Shown here in pieces: positions 25,535-38,200 of a DNA stretch of 64,000 nt (the stretch's first letter is position 1; the number at the start of each line of letters is the position of its first letter). A program made the translations under genes and the position numbers. Source of the DNA: a virus; IMG/VR virus record IMGVR_UViG_3300025120_000040, positions 1 to 64,000 of that record, one strand, 5' to 3'. Under the pieces are notes generated by a model. It ran no database searches and was not told where the DNA came from. It saw only the letters and a program-made list of their open reading frames with translations.

Positions 25535-26259
25535 TAGTATCCTGTGTTACCACCTGATGTCGTTCCACTCACTGTGTTCGATGTTGACAGTGCTGTAGAA
25601 CTTGTCTCGGTGAAAGTTGTTAAACTTTGAATTCTTAAAGTGTAGTCAATCTGTATTAGTCTGTTAAGTGATTTCTGTACCGGGTGGAATATAACATGTG
25701 TCAACAGTTTGTTTGTTGTACCGTTCTCTGTTCCTTCCCAGCTCTTTAAACCTAGTTCGTCAAAAACATAATCGCCATTGAAATCAGTTGTGTTATCGAA
25801 GGCCGCCTGTCCTGTTGGCTCACCGTAGTCAAGTGTGCAAGTGACAACGATGTCAGTGTACTTGTTACCCGCTGTGTGTCTCACTTCCATCTTGTTTCTT
25901 GTGGTGTCTTTGTTTGTAGCAGAATTGTCATCTACTACTTTGTAATAAGTCTGGTTGTACAGTGTGGCGTTCGTACCAGTTGAGTTTGGAGTAAGGTATG
26001 TGATTATACCCGTTGGATCAACACTAGTTCCACCGTTGCCCAATGCAATCTCATGTACAAATCCTGTAGATTTATTTGCCAATGAGTTAGCCAATGCCTG
26101 AGACATGTTCTCGTAGTGTATCGCATTTCTCTTGTCTACGATGACCTCACCTGTCTCTGGATCTGAAATCTTTATATGCCCCGTCATCATAACACCCGTG
26201 TTATCCTGAGGCTTTTTATTCTCTTCTTTTACTTCTGTGGGTTTATTGTTCTGTGTCAT
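25534..26259 (-). CDS. Virion structural protein, 241 aa
   Basis: The N-terminus is a charged, disordered stretch (NNKPTEVKEENKKPQD). It is followed by a beta-rich domain (GHIKISDPETGEVIVDKRNAIHYENMSQALANSLAN...) and a Ser/Thr/Gly tail. The pattern of a conserved strand core and low-complexity ends resembles small fibre-attachment or baseplate-decoration proteins. It sits between the giant virion gene and the fibre paralogues, consistent with a connector. No function is recognised with certainty. Confidence 0.55.
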   Translation of the reverse strand: MTQNNKPTEVKEENKKPQDNTGVMMTGHIKISDPETGEVIVDKRNAIHYENMSQALANSLANKSTGFVHEIALGNGGTSVDPTGIITYLTPNSTGTNATLYNQTYYKVVDDNSATNKDTTRNKMEVRHTAGNKYTDIVVTCTLDYGEPTGQAAFDNTTDFNGDYVFDELGLKSWEGTENGTTNKLLTHVIFHPVQKSLNRLIQIDYTLRIQSLTTFTETSSTALSTSNTVSGTTSGGNTGY

Positions 26260-26268
26260 CTAGTGTAT

Positions 26269-29200
26269 TTATTCAGGTGCGTTTGTTGGTTCGTTAGCAA
26301 TGAATTTAGCCTGTTGAGTGTTTGAAGCCTGTAATCCTTTACCATCCGCTGGATTACCATCTAGTGCCGTGTACCATACCTGTCCTCTCTTGTGTAAGAT
26401 TTTAACCTGTGTTCCCGATGCTGGCACAGTGCTTAAAGTGACTGCTGTTGTGCTTCCGTCCACAGAGTAGTTAATAGTTGATCCATCCTCGCTAGTAAGC
26501 AACAATCGTTGGCCACCAATGAATATGTCTAACTCACTAGCAGAGGCTGGGGTTTGTGATAGTGCAAACGTCAATGTACTGCCGTCACCTGTGAAAGTGT
26601 TGGTGTGTACTGTGTCCGCATAAGGGATGGTTTGAGTACCAGACGCATCTACCACTTCAGTGCCTGATCCATGCTCCTTAATTCCTGTACCAAGTGTTCC
26701 ACGTCTTAATTGTCCCAACGTGTTACTTGATTTTGTAAAATATTCTATTCTCTCTTTGTCTATGAAAATGACACCTGGAGTGTTTGAAGAAGCATCTGGT
26801 ATTGGTAAAACACTTTCGTCTTCCACAGTTATGGTCTGTGTTCCTGCTGTCATATCTACAGTTAATTTTGTTGTTGACGTTTTACTAATACGTTTGTAGA
26901 ACGTCCTGTTCATCATATCTTTGAATATCCTGAATCCTGTGGACCCTGTCGCTGATTCAAGTGCAAAGTACATGACATCTAATCTATCCGATGATGTGAT
27001 AGTCTTGCCCGAAACTGTTATCGTGTTGCCACTTGCTACATAATCTGTTCCTTGTATCAATTGCTCACCATTCAACCAAACAAAAGTGTATCCTGCATGT
27101 AACACATCGAATCTAAGTTTGAATACTCCGCCTGTTCTGCCTTCCAACACTTCTCTTCTCTGTTTCATGCCCAACGCATTATTGAACGTTGTTACACTGA
27201 TGATGTCATTTGCAGTCAAACTGTAAGGAGATGTTATCGCACTTGGTACCAATACTACGTCGTTACCTGAGTTGAAGTACTGATGATCTACCAATGTCGA
27301 TATACAGATTACATCTGTTGTTGTTGGAACAGATGCACTTACGAATTCTATGTTGTTGTTTCCTACATCAACTGTGTAATGTGTGTTCAAATCTTTCTTG
27401 GTTCCGTTGACATAAACTTCAACCTGGCTTGCACTTGAAATTGTTTTGGCTGGATCAACAGTAGAGTCATCGCCTAGTCCTGATACCACACCATATGTGT
27501 AAGTGCTTCCGTCACCAACATAGTAGGTGTTGTCTGGTCCACGTAGTACCCTTCCGTTCACTTCAACCGTTGTCAATCCTGAGAATGGTCCTATCGCACC
27601 AGGTGGATATGTCAACGTGTGTCTGTTAGTCGAACCATCATATGTTATTGATTCATTTCTCACACTGGCATAACTCCTTGTCGATGTTGCTGACTTGTTG
27701 AAACCTGCTATCTGTATGTAAGAACTTGCGGCAGGAGCCGAGTCAAACACAACTGTAATCGTATTAGCAGTAGTGGTTGTTGCGTATGCTGTTGTAGGCA
27801 CGCCATCCACTGTAACATATAAGTCAGATGATGTTGAATCTAGATTGAACTCACCTCTTGTAGAAGTCAAGAACGTAGTGGTACTATCATCTCCAGTGAA
27901 AGTGTTCAATACTCTGTAGTTCTCACCTGAAATGGCAAATACCTTGGTTGATATTGTGCTGTGATTGGCAGGTGCTGTGTCGAATGTAATTGTTTTATTT
28001 GCAACATCAATTGTGTAATCAGATACTGTTGAATCTAATGCACTACCTTTCTGCACCACGCCATTGACTGCAACAGTCACTGACCCTAGTGTGCCAGGAT
28101 AGTCTCCTATGCTGAATGATGTTGTGCTTCCGTTACCTCTGTGATTCATCTCACTTATAAATGGCACACCAGACTCTGGTGATGTGTAAACTTTTATGTC
28201 TAACGTGTCAAACAACTGGCCAGGTACTACCTCTTCTGGTGCATAACTTGTGTCCGGAGAAATAAAATCATCTCCCTCTAATAAGATATCACTAGGTGCG
28301 TGTCCCAGTGCTGATGTGAATAGACCACCTTTAACAATTGAATCTAAGGTTCTGTCATCTGTTGGTGTCAACACACCATCGTCATCGAACGGGATGAACT
28401 CTACCAAAGCGTTCTCTTCTGGTGTCTCGCTGATTGTGAATGATACTGTAGACCCATCACCTCTGATCACGTCTGACAGTTTTTTCCTTGAGCTGTCGTC
28501 CTGTGTTAGATACACTTGATACACTTCACTACTTGTAGGTGCTGTGTCAAATGTGTACGCCGCTGTAGAGCCATCTGCCCTGAAGGCTTTAACTTTTGAA
28601 TCGCCATAGTTGTCCCAAGAGAAATCATACCAACCCGCTTTGTCCCAACCTGCTTCTTGATTGAATAGTAATCCTGTTACCATTGTTCCGCCGTAGTCGA
28701 CTCCTGTCATCACTTGGTCAAGTTCGTTACCTGGCATTCCAGATCCTGGCGTGTAGAAACCCTTTGTTCTGTCCGCCGCGGTAAGTCCGGTCTCATTGCC
28801 GTATATTTTGTATACGCTTCCTATGTTGTCGTCGAAGTCTGTGCTTGACGTAAATGCGTTTGTAACTTTGTAAAGTCCATTGTTGTATCTCAATAGGTCA
28901 TTGTAGGCATAGGCTGTTGATGCCGCCCAGTCCACAACTCTAGAGGTGCTTGATACCCTGTCAAATTTGATCGTTGTATCAAAGTCTCTGACCAAGTCGT
29001 TGTTTAAGTTAGCATATGCTTTAGCAGTGTCTGTTGGTGTTGTACCATCTGTCTTACCGCCCGATAACACAACTGTTGGTGTTGCAGTGTAATTTGCACC
29101 AATACCTGTCACCGTAATTTTTGTTACTGCACCGTCTTGTATAATTGCTGTTGCTGTAGCGGCCGTTGTTGTCGGTGTCACATACATCTTGAATGTTCCA

Positions 29201-32200
29201 ATTTTGTCACCCTGTGCTTCATTTACTGATGCTGTTGGGCCATAGAAAGTTTCTGTGTAACCTTCAAATGTATAATCTTTCGTAGTGCCTGATCCTGAAT
29301 TTTGTGTGTCATAAATCTCGGCCTGTTTTTGACTCGTGAACAACGGATAGTAATACCCAAACTGTCCACTGGTTGATCCTGATGCACTCGTGGCCTGTAA
29401 CTGGAAAGGTCCTGTCGATCCTGTAGTACCTCCGAGTATGCTCACTGTTGGAGCGACTTCATAACCCGAACCGCCTGCTGTGACAGTTATAGTCTGGACA
29501 TACTTCTTGTGGTAGTCATACCACATTTGATACGGATACTCTGTTAATTTGGCAGTATCAGAGTTAACATTCAAACTTCTTATTTTGCCTGTTGCTGTAT
29601 CGTAAAAAGTAGGATTGTCAAAATCTGAGAATATTCCGTCCTGTGTCTCTGTTTTTTCATAGCCCAATTTATATTCTCTCAATTTGGTGTGGAAGGGTTT
29701 TACTTCGTTTATGTAACTCTCTATCCAACTATCAGTGCCTTTGGTGTAAGTTTTTCGTTGATCTAGTTTTCTAACAGAGTTTTTTGCATTTATGAATGAT
29801 GTTTTAAACATCCAGTCTACATATGTTTGCTCTGCAAGTACTTTCCTTAATCCAGTAAAGAACAGTGTGTTGTATTCTCCAGCAAGATCATTAATGAATA
29901 AATCATCTCTCAATGCAGTCAGGACTTTTCTTGTCTCTATACTCGGCTCTTGGTCAAAGAAGTTGTCGTCAAAATTATCATCACCGGCAAAACCTGATGC
30001 ATCCTGTGAATAATCATAAAGTTTAGTGCTGAATCTGATTGTTCCATTCTCTGTTCCAACGTTTGTCCACCCTGTAGCAGTCTTCATAAACAATTTCCAA
30101 CCGCCTGTGTCGGCACTAGTAACTTTTACATGTTTACCTACAGCAAGATCCAGTGAGTCTAACTCGTATTGAAACGTTACCTGTTTATCAATTTTTGTGT
30201 TCTCATCATGGAGCATTCCATGTATAGCAGGATCAGTACCATACCAATCTGTGTAACTCCAGTAAGCGGAAGTGTTGTATGTCTGTAATTTGGTCCTTGT
30301 GAATTCTGTTCCGTCCCATTGGTATATTGCCCAATAGTTGTTCGCTGTCTCATCTGCTTTGACCAAGTACTTCACTGTCCCTGAAAGATCTGCGGTGTTA
30401 AGGTAAGTCAGTTCAGCATATGTGTCTACCGAAACGTCCCACTCTAGGCTCTGTGCTGTTGGCTCCGGTTCCGAACTATCGAGGTTTGTAAGATTTATTT
30501 GTCCAACTAACTGATTTTTTTTCAGTACCGTGTTTGCGTAATCTATTATCTCTGTCAATGCGGCATATCTGTCTACGTACCAGCTCTGCCTAGGCCTGAT
30601 ATTATTACCATATCTCTCATTGAGAGGGAGAGCTAGATCTGGTACTACATCTCCTGTAGAATTTTTTCCTGTCAACGAGTCCCACCAACGTGTCTCAATC
30701 TGCAGTGATGGTCTGAAGTCGGCATCGCCTTCCCTGACTAGTTTCCAAACACTGTGAGAATCACCCTCGAACGTGTTTGTTCTAATATCCATGTTCAGTA
30801 CTGTGTCGTCGTTGGTTAGATTGCTAATGTTATTCAGTATAAATTTATTGGTGTCTGTCACAGAATAATATTTGTAGTCAAATGCTCTAGGGTTTGCAAT
30901 TAGGTTGGCAACAAACGCTACCGTGTTCTTCCTGTGTGTGTTATTCGGCAATGTTGTCTTGCCTTTTACCCAGTAGTAATAGAAGTTAACAAATTTGTCT
31001 AATCTCGAATCATATTTCTGCATCACTGTGTATTGTGAGTCGTCACTCGGTAGTAGTTTTGACTCTACCCATTCATAGACATCTATGCTCGAACCTGGGA
31101 ATGTCTGCCCCCAATGATTCACTTTATATTCCTGTGTGTCTTGCTCGTACCACAGCCATTTCACTGTTGACAGATCCCACCATACTTCACCTATGTGTGT
31201 TTCCGCCCATGGTGTCTTGGTATTTGCATTATCTCCGGTATTGTATACAGCAGGATCCCATGCTGTCTTGATATCTATTTCTCTGTCTGCTAGTCCCAGT
31301 ATCCTACCTTTGATAGGATCGTACAAATCATAGTAGTCTTGTAATTGTTTTGTCTTTTTGTTGAATTCAAAAACTTTGCCCAGTTTGTCTGTGTCCATCA
31401 GTGCTGTTTCCGTCACAAGGTTTTTCCAAGCGTACTCGCCATTTACTGTGAGATCATACTGTGCTACTGACCCGTCGTTGACTATTTTTGTGCTTCCGTC
31501 TGCTGTTGTGTTCCCGTCGTCTGTCGGTGCGCCAACAAATAGAGAGTTATCAATCATACACACACCACGTCCAAAGTCGTCGTTCTCAGACATGTTTGTT
31601 GATGTCATTGTGTCGTCTATAATAAATTTAGTGTTGTACATCGTGGCAGTGAATGCACCTCCGGAATCAGTGTTGTCGTCCACTATAGTAGTGTCTTGTA
31701 AGTCAAACGTGGTCTCACCTGAGTCAAAATTTATTTCTGTTGTACTTGCGAAGTTCTCAGCACCTATCACTAATCTTGTACCATCGTTATTCAAATCAAG
31801 ACTTGTGCCAAACTTCATGTTAGTGCTAGAACTAGGTGCACTTATAGTCTGTTGTAAAGTATATGTGTTTGTGGAATCGTCTGCATTCCATTTGTAGTAA
31901 TAGATAGCACCCGCATCTGGATGTGCTGTGCCGTCAACGCCCGGTGCACCAATTATCAATGTCGTGCCGTCCTTGCTCATTGCTATCGAATCACCAAAAG
32001 CAGTGTTTAAGGATGACCCGTCACTTGCCACACCTGTTATGGTTTGTGCCAGTGCAAAAGAATTCTGTGTACTTCCGTCGTTGCTCTGTGCTGTCTTTAT
32101 GAATATCTCTACCTTGCCTGCGTTGCCAGGTGCTAATGAACTCACAGCAAGGATATCACCGTTGTCGTTCGCGGCTATCCTGTGGCCAAATCTCTGTCCT

Positions 32201-35200
32201 TCGCCACCGTCTGGTGCTTCTATTGTGTAGTCTTGTGTCCAAGTGTCATAGGTAGATCCGTCTGCACCTACTCCCCAAGTGTACAAGTACACTCTACCTC
32301 TGTCAGTGCTGTGTCCAGGTGCTGACACAAATAGATACTTGTCCGGTGTGGTTCTAACTGATGTTGCTCCAGGTTCTGCTACCTTGTGTGCCCAACCAAA
32401 ATTCTGTGATGCCGCGTCAACTGGCGGACTGATTGTGTTCAGTATTCCGTACTTGAATGTGTTTGGATCCCATATGTAAAGTTTGACCAATCCTGAATCG
32501 GAAAATCTTGTACTCCCATCCAAACCTATGGTGTTAGTGTAAGGTGCTCCTGCAACTACAAAGTTTTCATCAGTACTGATTGACAGCGATTCACCAAGTC
32601 TACTGGTGTTGTCATCGTTTTCGGTCATCGTTACTGTTGACTGTGTCTGTACAGTTGTTCCTGCTTCCGTGGAAGATCTAAACAGGAAGTGTACCTCACC
32701 TTGTGCTTTACCTGGTGCAGATGCAATCACTGTCCTTCCATCATTACGTGCCACGATCCTGTGTCCAAACTCCTGTTCCGTTGTGGTGGCGTCTGGTGAT
32801 AGTACTAAAGACGATGTATAAGGGTCTTGCTTCTCATACACCCTCCATAAACCTGAACTGTCTGCATCTGCAAACGCCTTGTCTCCTGGCTGTTCAATTG
32901 CATCATTCTTGTCAGTGTACTGATCGTGTTCCAACAAGTCATTGACATTGTCCATCGACGACAATCTTACTGATATAAATTTGTACAGGTTACCGTAACT
33001 GTCTGCGGTTGACCCATCCTCCAGTGCAGGAATAAATCCTACGTTACCTGAGTAGTCAATGATCACTGTCTTATGGCTTGGTGCAGAGCTAACTTGGTAC
33101 GTACCATTTAGCGTTGCTTCCTCACTGTTTGATATTGCAAAGTAATCGGCTTGTGTTGTTGTTGTGCCTGCACTTAAATTGTGAGACCCTGTGAATGTGA
33201 TCTCTAACTGTGTTGAATCGTTGATCAGTTCTAACGTTGCTATCTTTATGTTAGCACTTGAAACCCTTAGAACGTCCCAATCCTTGTTGCTCTTGCTGGC
33301 CACCCAAACTAGATCATTAGGTCTTATAGCATTTATGTCTATGTCTAATATCTCGTCAATGTTGAATACAGTGTGTTGCACCTGTGTAGGTTGAGGATAT
33401 CCTGCTGTCTTAAAGATCTGTGCTGTGTCTCTGCTCACTCCTTGCTTACTGTAATCTAATCTTTTGAATGTCGTGGATGCTGTGTATTCTACTGGCTTGT
33501 AGTAAAAATTATCTTTTGTAATAGCACTTGATCTCGCATATCCGACTGCGTCTGCCGAACTATCCAATAATTCTATACTTTGTGGGTTCGCTGTAATTTC
33601 TGTATCTTTCAACACTACTTGTACGTTTTCAATAGAATCTGTGTTTCCAAAGTTACCTGTCCTGATCATCCATTCCGGATATAGATCTAAATTAATATCT
33701 TCACCCTCATATTTGGCTTTCAATATTTTGTCTATTGCATTCTGAGTGCCTTTCTCTCTGATGTAACCTTGATAGAACTTGTATTGTGACACATCATTTA
33801 CGAATAAATTTTCCAGATAGTCTCTGCTTTGATACCCTGTTAACCTCTGTGCTAGTTGTTGTTGTGATTCGTCGAAGTTGTTGGTCTCTAGATCGTAGAA
33901 ATCATTAAACTGTGAGATCTTGTATTCAAAGTTAGGAATCAGTTGTGGTGCTGGTTTTTTGTCTTTCAGCGTCCAATTAGCAGTTTCAAAAGTTGCACCT
34001 GAATTATGATTTGTTTTGGCAACATAGAACTTACCTTGGTACTCGACACTGTCTCCAATCCTGTAATCGGTGTTTGCTATCCAATACGTGACCTGTGCGG
34101 CATCAAATACGAAACCAGGAGCATAGTAATCTCCGTTCCACCCTGCGGTCTTCCATCCTACCAACTTCAATCTCTGCTGTCTGAATCCAGTAAATGGATC
34201 GTATATAATATCAGCGAAAACTGTTTTGTTGTCAAACAATAACACATGTTCTTTCTGTACTGTATTCAATGCGATGTTGTAAAGACCCACTGTGTCTGAT
34301 TTAATTCCTAACTCAAATGTCTTACCTATACGTTTGGTTGATATATCACCAATATCGATCTTCCTACCGCCTGAATCTAATATAGAATAATCACCAGATA
34401 AATTACGTAGTTTACCAACTATGCTATTGTTAGTGTCTAGTTCAAATCCGTCCGCGGCCGGTGAAACTGTTACAGCACTGCCTGGCGCCCATTCTTGAGT
34501 TGTCCAGAATAAAAACTCTCGTACTGCGTTTTGCCAATTTAGTGTTTCTTTAATCTCATTTGAAAATTTGTCAAATCGGAATCCTTGACCTTCCAACCAA
34601 TGTCCGTATCCAAACAAGAAATCGGCAACATCCTGTGTTGTGTTAAACACATAACCATATGGTATGGTCTGTGTAGTTTCTTGGTATGCAGTGTACTGTT
34701 CGATCACTAGTGATCCTTTAACAGATACTGCGTTCGCTGTTGTTGTCTTGACAGGATAGTTAAAATTAAAATATGGTTTGGCTGTGCTGTACCCCAACAC
34801 CTTGTAACCACCCAATACCGTTGACCCATCATTGCTGATGTCTGTGTTCTTCTCTATAAGCACACCAGAATACTGGAAACTCTCCACAGGGTTTGATGTC
34901 CTAAACAGTATCTTGTAATTCTCATCTGGAATAAATTTAGATCCGGATGCTGATCCTGGAGACACACTGTCCGTTAGGATCTTTATGTTGTCCTTATCTG
35001 TGAATCCTCCCAACTTGTATGCTAACTGAACACTTAGGTTCTTCATCTTGTTGTAGTAAAAAACCTCAGTGTCTAAGTTCCTCGAAATCAAATAGTTGAG
35101 AACGAAAGGTTGGTACCCTGCCGTTTGATATCTAGTCGTTACACCTGTTGTTAGATCTGTTTCCGTTTCTAAATGATATTTTGCTGTTGCTAATGTTTTC

Positions 35201-38200
35201 CTAATACCTGTGTCTTTATAGATTTGGTTGTTTGAAACATTTGTTGTAAGTCTAGACGGATCAAAAAGATTGGAAAAGAATTTTGCTGGTTTGGTTAGAG
35301 CGAGTAATTTCATTGCAGTAAACGGGAATGAACTGGATCTTCTCCATGCCGTCTCTGCTGGTGCCTGATCACCAAACTTCCAAGAATTCTGCCTTCCTGG
35401 TATATCGAAGTTGTCGACAAGTCCTGCCGCTAATGGATCTAGAAGATTACCTGACGCATCAACGGGTAGGTAATTTCTAATTAGAGGTTTCCCATATCTA
35501 CCTGGCTCTGTCGCAACAGCGTTCCATAACACATCATTGCCCGAAGTATAAGGAGCCGTTCCGTAAGTTGTGTCCCAGTCAGTGGGTTTTTCTGAATGGC
35601 CCAACATCTCCCACGGTCTAATATGTGGAGAATCCGTGTCATAAAAATATTTGTATATACCCCTCCAGTATCCTGGCAGGTTCTCATTTATCAGTCTACC
35701 TTTTGATCTAGCGTAGTTGTACGTAAACGGTGATCCTTCATTGAACGCTGTGTTGTTGATATACTGAACATTGTTACGTCCCGCCCACTGGTAGAAGTCT
35801 GTTCCCATCACGTTGTCAACTTCCTGTAGTGTGTATTCCGTAGATGTAAAAGCACTAGGCAACACATCATGCATATCCACTAAAGTAGCATCGTAGGTAA
35901 CTTTTATATTGTTGTAAATTCTTTTTTCAAGTTCCAATATTAAATCATCACGTTCGTCGCCATACGCTTTTATGATTGATCCATCGTGTTTCCGGATAAC
36001 GGCCGTGTCAGTCAAATAAGTTGTGTCTGTGAATGTCTCAGGAGTGAACCTGGGATACATTCCAAGTTTAGTCGGAGAAGGTGGCATGTAACTGCCCACA
36101 GTGTCGGCATAATCCTTGATTACAATTTTGTCTCCCTCTGCTAATGTTTTACTAATGTTGATACTGTCATCTGTTGTGCTGAAAGTGTAATCTGTTCCTA
36201 GTAATAGTTGAACATCATTGAGGTAAACGTATACTGCCCTGTTGCTTAATGTTGTAATATTGTGTTGCGAGTCTAGTGCATAATCTTTTTGTGACTCACC
36301 CATCACAGTGTATGATCTTGTTGAAACATTTTCTCCCCAACCCACCATATCCTCATAGAAGAACGGGAACGAACTGTTCCTGCCTGGTGTGATTGCTGTG
36401 ATTATCTCATCAACTCTATTAGCGGCGTCTCCTTCGTAAGCCGTACCTGTAGCGTGTGTAAGGAATGCGTTGTACCACTTCTCATACTCCTGATTCACAT
36501 ATTCTGTTGCCGTAACAAAATTGGCTTCCTGATCTATAAGGCCAAATATCGCAGGTAGCAATGGTCCTTCGTGCTGATGTATGCTACCGCCCTTTAATCT
36601 CGCATCTGGTTTATCTCGTAAATTTGAAACTCCAGGAATGGCACCAGTGACATCTTGATTTTTATCAAATATGTCTCGCACATGATTCAGTATCTGTCCA
36701 AAAGTAAATGTGCCCAACTGCTGATTTAGACTGTTAGTTGCCAAGTTCTCCGGTATCTCATATACCCCCTTGTCAGCAATCTTATCAGCACTGCTGTATC
36801 CTGCTATTCTGATCTGTTCGTCAATTTCTAGTGCCTTGTTAAATTTTATGTATTTGTTTTTTGTTCCAGTTTCCAAAGTGTAATCGGTGATCCTGGTTTT
36901 CCTTAATCCGTTTACTGAAACAGACACTTCTAGGTCTGTCAGTTCCGCTGAGTTCTTATAGAAGTCTATAGGGAACAACTGTTTTTCTATCGTATCGACA
37001 GTGAAGGTCCTGATAACACGCTGTTTACTTTCGCTTGTTCTTTTTATCCAAGAACTACGTGAATTATGTGTTGCTCTACCTGTTGTGTAGTGTAAGTGTC
37101 CTTCTGCTAGATTTTTTGTCAGTGTCTTTGCACCACTCTTGTACGTGAATGTTCCTGCTGTGTGATCCGATTCGAAGACTATGTCTCCAACATTGTTAAC
37201 CGTGTTGTACTTGACCTTGATGCCTAACACAGTGTCTGTTGTTGCTGTATCCGATGTAGAGAAAGAGAACACTTTTGCGCCTGCGAAAGTTGAATTAGGA
37301 TATGTTGTGGCATCATCGAACGAAGTATGATCAGTGTCCCACATGCCAAACAACGGCTGTTGGTTTACATCTGTTTTCTGCTGTGCTTCTATAAAAGATT
37401 CTGTTGTGCTGTCATAACGAAAAGTCTTTCCTTGATTTGTTGTACCAAACTCTATGTATATTGAATCGTCACTTGTTGGTGTGGCATCCGATGACTCGGT
37501 CAGGTTGATAACCTGTGTGCTATCTCCCGCGGTCACAAAGTTCACATCATATATCTTATTTTTTACTGTGGGATCTGTGTCAGCCGCGAACACAACTCTC
37601 ATTCCGGTTTGTAGTGACAGTCCGTCAATAATGTACCCTGTCTGTTTAACCACACTACTGAAAGCGTCCGTGGTCACTGTGTCATACAGTGTGACCGATT
37701 TCTTGGCCACCGTTCCGTGATTGTACAGTGCCAACCCTGAATCGAATTCTATTATCGGTCTCTTCGCTCTGTCGTCCTCGTTCAACACCGGAGTGAAACC
37801 ACTCACTTTTGCTGTCTCTTCGATTACAGATCTGTGGAACCATCTGTTGTACCTCGACCATGCGTTCCTGTCAATTGAATCTCTCTTGATGGTTATGTAA
37901 TCCTTGGTTTCTGGTAGGTAGTATGCCTTGGCATATGGTCGTGAATCGTATCCTGCTTGATCATACAGTATCGTAGATTCTGTAGCATAAGTGCCGGGAG
38001 TCATCATGTCCTCGACATCAGTAAGCGTTATGGCATCACCTACGCCCTCTACGTAATATTCCTTGTCCTGATAATCTGTTGCCACTAGAGAATTCGTAAA
38101 TTTGATCTTCATACCGTTGGACAGGTCCAGAGTCCTCAGGCTGTAATTCTTGGTTCCGACTATGTCGTCTTCTACGTTGATTGCCGTTGTGCTAGATGCA

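Noticed and set aside
26266-26273. Late-promoter-like AATAAATA (minus strand) upstream of the 241-residue virion gene
   Set aside because: It overlaps the stop codon of the giant gene and has a mismatch; probably chance.
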